Shown: positions 57,762 to 64,000 of the stretch, piece by piece
Numbering within the stretch: the first letter of the stretch is position 1
Layout of the letters: each line of letters opens with the position of its first letter
DNA from: Campylobacter mucosalis
GTDB lineage: Bacteria; Campylobacterota; Campylobacteria; Campylobacterales; Campylobacteraceae
DNA length: 64,000 nucleotides
Assembly (NCBI RefSeq): GCF_013372205.1
Contig: NZ_CP053831.1
Span: forward strand, 124,001-188,000
Direction: 5' to 3'
Notes under the pieces: generated by a model
What the model was told of the DNA's origin: nothing
The model's input: the letters and a program-made list of their open reading frames with translations, nothing else
Database searches by the model: none
Translations under genes and position numbers: made by a program

Positions 57762-58921
57762 ACTAGCTCTCCTTTTGGTTTTATGCTTGTTATTATTTTT
57801 ATTCCTACCATTGATACTATTGCTTCAATTAAACTTGCTAAAACAAATGACGAGTAAAGCTCATCGCTGATATTTTTAGTCCCGTATGCTATCGTGGCTA
57901 CCGCTATAAGTAGCGTAAGTGGCATTGAGTGTGCTAATGCGTAAAGAACGACGCCTTTAAATTTTAACAAATTTAAAAACACCAAAGCACTTAAAAATCT
58001 AGCACCAACCATTGCAATTACGATAAACATAGCGTTTTGCAACAAAGAGCCTACAAATATACTTTCAAGTTTTAAAGTTGAGCCGATGTAGGCAAAAAAT
58101 ATCGGCACTAAAAAGCCAAATCCAAAGCTACCCAACTTTTGTGGCAGATCTTTTTTGTGATCAAAAAAGGTTGCTATAAACATACCCGCTATAAACGCAC
58201 CAAATGCAATCTCAAGACGCAGATACGCCATTAGTGCGACCATTGAGAAAAATATCGCGATACTTAGACGGATATCTTTTTCATTTTTATCATACTCTGG
58301 CATTAAAACCACTTTAAATCCTGGAAACCACCAAAATAGCACGTCAAGCAGTTTAAAACCAAGCACACTAAGGGCTAAAAATGCCAAAAGATAGCCCACG
58401 TTTAGCCAAAATGTAGGCTCTGAGCCGTATTGAAGGTATGATGAAGCTATCGTTAAAAGCACGATACTTACAACCTCGCCAATAGACGCGATAAGCATAG
58501 CTAAATTTAGCCACTCTTTATCTTTGCCATACTCCTTAAATAGCGTAAATATCATACCTACGCTCATTATTGGTATGATGATTATAAAAAGCAGGTGCAA
58601 TGAAAATATAAAAGTTATCGCACTAGCTATAACGTAAAGTAAAAATATATATATGTAGCCTTTTGTTAGAAGCTTTCTATCGGCATTTAAAAACATACGA
58701 AGATCTATCTCCATACCTGCTAAAAACATTAAAAAGAAAAATGCCACTTCGCTTACAAGTTTAAAAATGTGATCTTGCGTTATAAGCCCAAAATAACTAG
58801 CCAACGCACCTAAGATTATCTCAATCGGAGCTATTGGCATACGCGTAAGACGCGAAAAATACGGAGATAAAAAAATGATACAAGCTAATGAAATAAGCGT
58901 AAAAAGTGTATTGTTTTGCAA
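57758..58921 (-). CDS. CPA2-type cation:proton antiporter (membrane domain only)
   Basis: A 387-residue protein that is almost all transmembrane (about 11-12 segments), of the monovalent cation:proton antiporter-2 family (KefB/NapA-like): MFLAGMEIDLRMF (about 70) and MLIASIGEVVSIVLL (about 142), with FGAFIAGMFIA (about 230) and IFFAYIGSTLKLESIF (about 272). No RCK/TrkA regulatory domain follows, so regulation differs from KefB. It begins with TTG at 58921 behind AGGAT and leads the gltA-cysQ operon. Substrate (Na+, K+) unknown. Confidence 0.82.
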   Translation of the reverse strand: MQNNTLFTLISLACIIFLSPYFSRLTRMPIAPIEIILGALASYFGLITQDHIFKLVSEVAFFFLMFLAGMEIDLRMFLNADRKLLTKGYIYIFLLYVIASAITFIFSLHLLFIIIIPIMSVGMIFTLFKEYGKDKEWLNLAMLIASIGEVVSIVLLTIASSYLQYGSEPTFWLNVGYLLAFLALSVLGFKLLDVLFWWFPGFKVVLMPEYDKNEKDIRLSIAIFFSMVALMAYLRLEIAFGAFIAGMFIATFFDHKKDLPQKLGSFGFGFLVPIFFAYIGSTLKLESIFVGSLLQNAMFIVIAMVGARFLSALVFLNLLKFKGVVLYALAHSMPLTLLIAVATIAYGTKNISDELYSSFVLASLIEAIVSMVGIKIITSIKPKGELV

Positions 58922-58946
58922 ATCAATCCTAAATGAAATTTTATCT

Positions 58947-58952
58947 ATTATA
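58947..58952 (-). promoter_or_regulatory. Candidate -10 box for antiporter-gltA-cysQ
   Basis: TATAAT on the minus strand, 25 bases before the TTG start, in the 97-base divergent gap. Confidence 0.45.
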
Positions 58953-58987
58953 CAACACGCAGTATGTTAAATTTATTAAATTTTATG

Positions 58988-58993
58988 TAAAAT
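58988..58993 (+). promoter_or_regulatory. Candidate -10 box for the PKMT-like methyltransferase
   Basis: TAAAAT preceded by TG (TGTAAAAT), 25 bases before the GTG start. The spacing to the start and the strong ribosome site AAGGAGGT support it. Confidence 0.45.
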
Positions 58994-59018
58994 AGCACAA
59001 TTACACAAGGAGGTAACA

Positions 59019-60554
59019 GTGCAAGATGTAAAAGAATTTTATGATGAGGTTCCATATTTTTCCGCTGCTTTTGTGGATAGCTCGGTTTTGCGTCTTCAGG
59101 CGATTGGTGAGTTTTTAAATATAAATCCGCCACCTTTAAAAAACGCCAGAGTTTTGGAGCTTGGCTCGGCTTATGGTGGTAATATTTTGCCATTTGCCAT
59201 TCATAATTCAGACGCAGATGTGGTTGGAATAGACATCTCAAGCACTCAAGTTAATGACGGAAATGCTATTGCAAAGAGTATGGGGGTTGGTAATTTTACT
59301 CTTATTCAAAAAGATATTTTAAATTTAAGCCAAGATGATATTAAAAAGCTTGGAAAATTTGACTACATCATCGCTCACGGTTTTTTTAGCTGGGTTAAAA
59401 ATAATGTAAAAGACGCACTTTTGGCTATTATAAAAAATATGCTAAGCCCAAATGGTATCGCGTTTATCTCTTATAACGTCTATCCTGGTTGGCGTGGTTT
59501 TGAAACATTACGTGATTTTATGGTTTTTACAAGCAAAGATGAAAAGGGTGACAAAAAGCTAAAAAAAGCAAAATCAGAGCTAAAATTTTTAGAGGATTTT
59601 TTAAAACTAAATCTTCAAGCCCAAAGCGATCAAACCCTAAAAGATACGCAACGTCTGCTTTTGACACAGCTTGGATTTTTAAAAAACATTATCAAGGATG
59701 ATAAAAACGACTACTATATTTTGCACGAATTTTTAGAGCCAAACAATGATCCATTTTACTTTTACAAATTTGCAAATAAACTATCAGCCATAGGGCTTAG
59801 CTACCTTGCTGAAAGCACACTTGATGATATTTTTAGTTCTGGTGTTGGGATTGCTAGATTTGATAGACACATCGAGCAAAATTACAAAAACCGCATAGAC
59901 TCAGAGCAGATGAGAGATTTTTTACTAAATCGTTCATTTAGAAAAAGCTTAGTGGTGCAAGAAAATTTACTACCAAAAGATAGTCAAACTGACATTGGTA
60001 TTGATGAATTTTCGCGTATAAATTTGATAGCTGATATTAAAAAAGATGATGATAAATTTAGCTTAAAGGGTGCGTTATTGGAGCCTAGATTTGCAAAATT
60101 TTATGAAAAAATTATGAGCGTTTATCCAGCAAGTGTTAGTTTAGACGATTTTGATGGCACACACTTGCAAGATGGTTTTGACGCATTTTTATACTTAATG
60201 TCAAATCCAAACGTCGCCATAACTACCAAAAAATTTGTCGCTATATCTTATGAAAAGCAAAAAAGCAGACTAAAAGATAGCATAAAAGGCTATATTAGTT
60301 ACTTTGCAAACACCACTCGGCCGGCACTGCTTTTAGCAACCGAGTTAAACACAAAGGTTGAGCTTGATATGCTTGGTGCAAAAACTGCTCTGCTCTTTGA
60401 TGGCAAACACTCTATTGATGAGATAGCGTTGAAATTTAGAGAGATTTTTGTAGAGCTTAATGAAACTGATGTTAATATCTTTGATGCCAAAGAGTATGTT
60501 TTAGGTGTTAAAACTAAGCTTGAAAATGCGTATTTTTTAGAAAATATTAGCTAG
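59019..60554 (+). CDS. PKMT-like SAM methyltransferase with regulatory domain
   Basis: A 511-residue protein. The N-terminus VKEFYDEVPYFSAAFVDSSVLRLQAIGEFLNINPPPLKNARVLELGSAYGGNILPFA (about 3-60) and GIDISSTQVNDG (about 71-82) follow the pattern of bacterial protein-lysine methyltransferases related to Rickettsia PKMT. A regulatory-type middle domain (about 210-300) and a C-terminal winged-helix-like part (GKHSIDEIALKFREIF) follow. The SAM loop reads ELGSAYGGN instead of the usual ELGCGxGGN. It starts with GTG after AAGGAGGT and stands alone between divergent and convergent neighbours. Its substrate is unknown; a surface or flagellar protein is possible. Confidence 0.8.
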   Translation: MQDVKEFYDEVPYFSAAFVDSSVLRLQAIGEFLNINPPPLKNARVLELGSAYGGNILPFAIHNSDADVVGIDISSTQVNDGNAIAKSMGVGNFTLIQKDILNLSQDDIKKLGKFDYIIAHGFFSWVKNNVKDALLAIIKNMLSPNGIAFISYNVYPGWRGFETLRDFMVFTSKDEKGDKKLKKAKSELKFLEDFLKLNLQAQSDQTLKDTQRLLLTQLGFLKNIIKDDKNDYYILHEFLEPNNDPFYFYKFANKLSAIGLSYLAESTLDDIFSSGVGIARFDRHIEQNYKNRIDSEQMRDFLLNRSFRKSLVVQENLLPKDSQTDIGIDEFSRINLIADIKKDDDKFSLKGALLEPRFAKFYEKIMSVYPASVSLDDFDGTHLQDGFDAFLYLMSNPNVAITTKKFVAISYEKQKSRLKDSIKGYISYFANTTRPALLLATELNTKVELDMLGAKTALLFDGKHSIDEIALKFREIFVELNETDVNIFDAKEYVLGVKTKLENAYFLENIS

Positions 60555-61234
60555 AGTTGTTTTGGGTTAAAGCCCATTGCTCTAGCTTTTTTGATAAAGA
60601 TTTTAAGCCCTTTTTGCTCTTTTTTGCCCATTTTGTAAGTGATAAATTTCAAATACCACTTAATATCATTTGGGCTTATGTCTCTTGATGTCGCGTATTG
60701 CTCTAGGATATAGCGTGGAATTTTGATATTTTGTTTTAAAAAGTTTTTTACCAGTTTGTTGTATGCTGACGCGTTTTTAGTGTAGCAAAATCTACCAAAA
60801 ACAAATGGCAGCCCCGTCCTGCTGTGCCAAATTTTGCCCAAATCATAAAATTTGCTCTCTCCTTCTTGCAAATACGCCTTTAAGGCTCTGTCGCCTATTA
60901 TCACTTCACCTTTTATGTTTAAAATTTTAGCTAGCATATTAGAACTAGCACTTGCAACATCAAGTTTGGGCTCTGAGTTTTTACGCACCAAAACGCTTTT
61001 GACATCTTTTTTTGCGACAATTCCAAAATTTAGCTTTTTATACTTAGAACGTCTGCTCTCTATGCTTGATATTACCGCAGCGTCTATGCGGTTATTTAAG
61101 AGTGCCTTGTTTAGCTTACTAGGCACATCTTTTTTATGCTCGATACCCTTTTTAACGGCATTTGTTAGACTTGAGCGTTTTAAAAATATATGAAATGGTA
61201 ATAAATTTAAGTAGTCAATCTTGCCAAATTTCAA
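60551..61234 (-). CDS. mqnA: Chorismate dehydratase MqnA
   Basis: A 227-residue MqnA/MqnD-fold protein: GKIDYLNLLPFHIFLKR (3-19), DVPSKLNKALLNNRIDAAVISSIES (about 36-60) and IWHSRTGLPFVFGRFCY (about 136-152). It removes water from chorismate to start the futalosine menaquinone pathway used by Campylobacter. It overlaps the end of the PKMT-like gene by 4 bases (convergent) and starts 9 bases after the SDR gene, so it probably rides on the sugar operon transcript. Confidence 0.88.
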   Translation of the reverse strand: MKFGKIDYLNLLPFHIFLKRSSLTNAVKKGIEHKKDVPSKLNKALLNNRIDAAVISSIESRRSKYKKLNFGIVAKKDVKSVLVRKNSEPKLDVASASSNMLAKILNIKGEVIIGDRALKAYLQEGESKFYDLGKIWHSRTGLPFVFGRFCYTKNASAYNKLVKNFLKQNIKIPRYILEQYATSRDISPNDIKWYLKFITYKMGKKEQKGLKIFIKKARAMGFNPKQL

Positions 61235-61243
61235 GTTAAATCC

Positions 61244-62014
61244 TTACAAACTAAATCCGTCATCAACTACTATATTTTGCCCATTAACAAACATAGAAGC
61301 ATCGCTTAAAAGATAGACTAATGCACCACAAATGTCAGTAGCATCAAGCATACCTTTTGTGCCACAACGTTTTTTGTACTGGCTTAAAAATGGTTCAGGC
61401 TGTGCGTCTAGTATCCCGCCAGGACTTATGGCATTTAATCTTATACCATCTTTTTTAAACATTTTTGCCATATATTTACTCATACCTATAAGCCCGTGTT
61501 TTACGGCTGTATACTCTATCGGCGAGTGCATATTTGTGCCTTCGTATGTTTCAAAGGCGGGTGCTCCTATGCCTTGAATTGATGATATGTTTATGATGTT
61601 GCCAAATTTTTGATTTAAAAAATAGCTTATAAAAGATTGTGATATATTAAAATATCCACCAAGATGAAGTCCTAAAAATTCGTTAAAGTCATCTATACCT
61701 ATCTCAAAAAATTTTCTACCATAATTTTTGCTTTTTGGATACGCATTATTTACAAGTGCATCTATTTTGCCGTATTTTTCGTGTAAGAAATTTATTAGTT
61801 CGTTGATAGATTTTTTATCTGATATATCAACTTGCAGTGCCTCAACTTTTGCATTTTTGTGAGTATTTAAAATTTCATCCTTTAGTTTATTAGCTCTTTT
61901 TGTATCAACTTCGGCTATAACTCCTACGCCGTTATTTTTAACAATAGCCCTTATAAACTCACTGCCTATTCTACCTGCTCCACCAGTAACTACTACTACC
62001 TTATCTTTTAGCAT
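61244..62014 (-). CDS. SDR oxidoreductase, PtmA-like (flagellin sugar synthesis)
   Basis: A 256-residue short-chain dehydrogenase: VVVTGGAGRIGSEFIRAI (about 7-24), NNAYP (about 88-92, N-A motif), SSIQG, and the catalytic Tyr and Lys in YTAVKHGLIG (about 168-177). PtmA of C. jejuni, in the legionaminic-acid branch of flagellin glycosylation, has the same size and sits next to a cytidylyltransferase, as here. The start overlaps the cytidylyltransferase gene by 14 bases. Confidence 0.82.
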   Translation of the reverse strand: MLKDKVVVVTGGAGRIGSEFIRAIVKNNGVGVIAEVDTKRANKLKDEILNTHKNAKVEALQVDISDKKSINELINFLHEKYGKIDALVNNAYPKSKNYGRKFFEIGIDDFNEFLGLHLGGYFNISQSFISYFLNQKFGNIINISSIQGIGAPAFETYEGTNMHSPIEYTAVKHGLIGMSKYMAKMFKKDGIRLNAISPGGILDAQPEPFLSQYKKRCGTKGMLDATDICGALVYLLSDASMFVNGQNIVVDDGFSL

Positions 62015-62708
62015 TTTTTTGCTCCATTAAAAACTCTACAAATTTAAAATCAAGCTCCGTGTCAATATCTATCGACCGCTCCTCGTCCATTACATAAAGT
62101 CCTGTTTTTGGCACAAAACAGCTATCGTGTTTTAAAAGTGCTTCACGCTTCCATATATAAATAGAGGCGTTCATATCGTAGCTTTTTGGTGCGTCTTGAC
62201 GTCTTAGGACTTGATTTGGTAGTTTTTTTGATAGACTGACTTTGCCATTTTCATCAACTTCAACTAGGTTAAAATATGGACTTCGTCTGCTTGGCATAGC
62301 TGTTATTAGGATGTCATTATCATCTTTTAAGAACTGAGTATATGCATTTACTATATCGCTTACATCTCTTAGTGGTGCGGTTGCGTCAAGGTCTATGTGA
62401 TAATCAAATTTCAAACCATAGTGTGCTTCACTTTTAAGCAGAGCGTCCCTTATGACTTCTATTTTTCCTGCCGTATCACTAGCCATACGCTCGTCTCGTT
62501 TAAAAAATACCTCTGCTCCATATTTTAGAGCTGTTTGTGCTATTAAATCACTATCGGTGCTAATGACTATGTGTTTAAAAAGACCACTTTGTTTTGCTTG
62601 TTCTATCGTGTATGCTATTAGTGGTTTACCGCAAAGCTCACGTATGTTTTTGTTTTTAACGCCCTTACTTCCGCCCCTTGCACATATAGTGCATAAAACT
62701 TCAGCCAT
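62001..62708 (-). CDS. Acylneuraminate cytidylyltransferase, PtmB/NeuA-like
   Basis: A 235-residue CMP-sugar synthetase: TICARGGSKGVKNKNIRELCGKPLIAYTIEQA (about 7-38), STDSDLIAQTA (about 50), DLDATAPLRDVSDI (about 107-120) and the C-terminal DIDTELDFKFVE (about 214-225). It activates a nonulosonic acid (legionaminic, pseudaminic or sialic type) with CTP for glycosyl transfer, probably to flagellin given the neighbours. It overlaps the oxidoreductase gene by 8 bases. Confidence 0.9.
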   Translation of the reverse strand: MAEVLCTICARGGSKGVKNKNIRELCGKPLIAYTIEQAKQSGLFKHIVISTDSDLIAQTALKYGAEVFFKRDERMASDTAGKIEVIRDALLKSEAHYGLKFDYHIDLDATAPLRDVSDIVNAYTQFLKDDNDILITAMPSRRSPYFNLVEVDENGKVSLSKKLPNQVLRRQDAPKSYDMNASIYIWKREALLKHDSCFVPKTGLYVMDEERSIDIDTELDFKFVEFLMEQKNAKR

Positions 62709-63597
62709 TGTTTTGCTCCTGTATAGTTTTTATAGTTTTCATAACCATTAAAGCCTCTTTAAATGAACAAGCTATTTTTTGCTCGTTTAAAATATCATTG
62801 TGCATAGCTTTAAACATATCGTTTCTCTCAAAATTCATATCTATTTGGTTTTTCTCGCAACTCTTATCCGCTATAATCAGCTTAGAATTTACAAGATCTG
62901 CAAAGATACTAAAATCATCAGTATCTAAGAAAATTTGCCTATTTGTGATTTTGCTTATATAGTCCATTTGTAGACTTATAATGGCGTCGTTTGTCTTTGC
63001 CATAATCATAGCTATGTCGTCTGAGTTTATTTTTAGATCTGAAATTTTTAAGTTAATGCTCTTTATCTCTTTAAATTTGCCACAAATCCAGCTAATATAG
63101 TCTATCTCGTGACTTAAATCAAGCAATACTCCGCCGCCAAGCTCTTTTTTTGCACTATAGCATTTTGTATAATCGCCCATTCTCCAAGTCGGTAGATACT
63201 GAGAACATTTAGCATTTACGGATAAAATTTTTACATCTTTAGTAAGCTCTTTTATCTTTAAAATAAACGGATGAAAACGAAGCACATAACCTATGAAAAT
63301 TTGATTTTTTGGTATAAAATCGTATAGTTTTTCAAATAGTGGCTTTTCACAAAATATGATTTTATCATTTACGCACTCATCTATAAATTTAAGCTGTTCG
63401 TAGTGTAGTGCCGTTGGTGTAGCTATGACAAAATAGTCATATTCATCTAGTGGAGTTTCTTTAAGTGTTTTAAATGTTTTTATGTCGCTTAGCTCTTGTG
63501 AGCTAACTACATCAATGCGGTCAAATTTTTTTAAAGATATTAAAACTTCAAAATGCCTTTTGCCAATAGAACCAAAACCTATAATAAGAGCTTTCAA
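62701..63597 (-). CDS. Gfo/Idh/MocA-family sugar oxidoreductase
   Basis: A 298-residue NAD(P)-dependent enzyme: KALIIGFGSIGKRHFEVL (2-19), VIATPTALHYEQL (about 57-69), IIFCEKPLFEKL (about 79-90, catalytic EKP) and GGGVLLDLSHEIDYISWICG (about 153-172, with the conserved His). It probably oxidises or reduces a nucleotide sugar or nonulosonate precursor. It is located between the cytidylyltransferase and the amidotransferase genes, so it belongs to the flagellar or surface-sugar cluster; exact substrate unknown. Confidence 0.85.
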   Translation of the reverse strand: MKALIIGFGSIGKRHFEVLISLKKFDRIDVVSSQELSDIKTFKTLKETPLDEYDYFVIATPTALHYEQLKFIDECVNDKIIFCEKPLFEKLYDFIPKNQIFIGYVLRFHPFILKIKELTKDVKILSVNAKCSQYLPTWRMGDYTKCYSAKKELGGGVLLDLSHEIDYISWICGKFKEIKSINLKISDLKINSDDIAMIMAKTNDAIISLQMDYISKITNRQIFLDTDDFSIFADLVNSKLIIADKSCEKNQIDMNFERNDMFKAMHNDILNEQKIACSFKEALMVMKTIKTIQEQNNG

Positions 63598-63611
63598 AAT
63601 TTCACCCTAGC

Positions 63612-64000
63612 TTATTCTATATTGTTTTTTAGCTTCCAGCTACCATTATCAAGCTGTTTAAAAATTTCTTGATTGTAATGTTTGTCTACTATGTGCCAAA
63701 ATTCACGTTCACTATAACCAAAAAAATCACAAAATTCCCTAACGCTTCTATTATCTAGCGCATGGTCATGATGTTTTACTAATTTTACGGCTTCATCTCT
63801 TGTTATCATTCCATATCTAATCATTCTACTTGCATAGTCCGTAGCGCTTGCGTGACCAAATTTTGGATATTTCATCCAGGCGTGAACCAAGTAGCCAGGT
63901 GTCTCAACTTGGTCTATGCTTTCTACGCAGTGTGTTCTATCCCATTCGCCAATTAAATCGTGAAAACCATGTCTTTTTGCAATGCTATAGTTATCAAAAC
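63612..64000 (-). CDS. N-acetyl sugar amidotransferase, PseA/WbpG-like (partial)
   Basis: This is the C-terminal part of a gene that runs past the window end; the frame stays open from 63612 to 64000 on the minus strand (about 129 residues). It includes KRHGFHDLIGEWDRTH, VHAWMKYPKFGHASATDYASRMIRYGMITRDEA and EFCDFFGYSEREFW, the pattern of PseA/WbpG amidotransferases. These convert an acetamido to an acetamidino group on pseudaminic or related sugars. The TTG at 63890 is internal, not the start. Confidence 0.85.
   Translation of the reverse strand, partial: FDNYSIAKRHGFHDLIGEWDRTHCVESIDQVETPGYLVHAWMKYPKFGHASATDYASRMIRYGMITRDEAVKLVKHHDHALDNRSVREFCDFFGYSEREFWHIVDKHYNQEIFKQLDNGSWKLKNNIE

Noticed and set aside
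1-64000. CRISPR array, tRNA/rRNA genes, insertion sequences, attachment sites
   Set aside because: No regularly spaced repeats, cloverleaf-like sequences, transposase or integrase genes were found on either strand.

Overview
The window is a piece of a Campylobacter chromosome, from a species other than C. jejuni. G+C is in the mid-to-upper 30s by eye. Gene order repeatedly matches C. jejuni blocks as I remember them: ccoG-cmeR-cmeA-cmeB-cmeC beside rpsU, a UPF0323 lipoprotein, a glutathionylspermidine synthase-like gene, a 2-hydroxyacid dehydrogenase and yajQ; lpxB-greA-metallophosphoesterase-cheV-cheA-cheW-serB-tal; rplY-pth-lptG-lysA-pheA-hisC-fliF-fliG-fliH-dxs-perR-(Cj0323-like)-ubiE-xseA-serC; and antiporter-gltA-cysQ. 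Genes are tightly packed with many 1-11 base overlaps. There is no rRNA, tRNA, insertion sequence or CRISPR array that I can see, and no gene-free stretch longer than about 150 bases.

Layout. Bases 1-7.7 kb (+): tail of an unknown gene, dapB, purF, an unknown lipoprotein, a PvdE/YojI-type ABC exporter, an unknown 236-residue protein and the flagellar motor gene pflA. 7.7-15.7 kb (-): a small membrane protein, then the cmeC/cmeB/cmeA multidrug pump, its repressor cmeR with a recognisable operator, and ccoG. 15.8-21.9 kb (+): rpsU, an HTH/coiled-coil protein, a lipoprotein, an ATP-grasp ligase, a dehydrogenase, yajQ, a radical SAM protein and a membrane protein. 21.9-24.3 kb (-): an MliC-like lipoprotein, tcdA, surE, bioD. 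24.4-55.6 kb (+): bioA and a POT transporter, lpxB/greA/argC/LpxH-like, the chemotaxis core cheV-cheA-cheW, serB, tal, rplY, pth, lptG, lysA, pheA, hisC, fliFGH, dxs, perR, a degenerate CYTH/CHAD protein, ubiE, xseA, then a defence cluster. 55.7-58.9 kb (-): cysQ, gltA, antiporter. 59-60.6 kb (+): a PKMT-like methyltransferase. 60.6-64 kb (-): mqnA and a nonulosonic-acid (flagellin glycosylation) cluster cut by the window end.

The most interesting part is 50.6-55.7 kb. A HaeIII-type restriction-modification pair (predicted GGCC) sits in overlapping frames between xseA and serC. After serC come an adenine methyltransferase without a nuclease and an AbiD/F-family (Abi_2) HEPN-type protein. Directly after that gene is a short, strikingly GC-rich (about 52%) non-coding segment with its own TATAAT box and a 10-bp stem-loop. 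I read it as a small structured RNA paired with the Abi protein, like the published abiF RNA motif. GGCC sites are scarce in the window (I found 18 by eye), and a quarter of them lie in or next to the methyltransferase gene.
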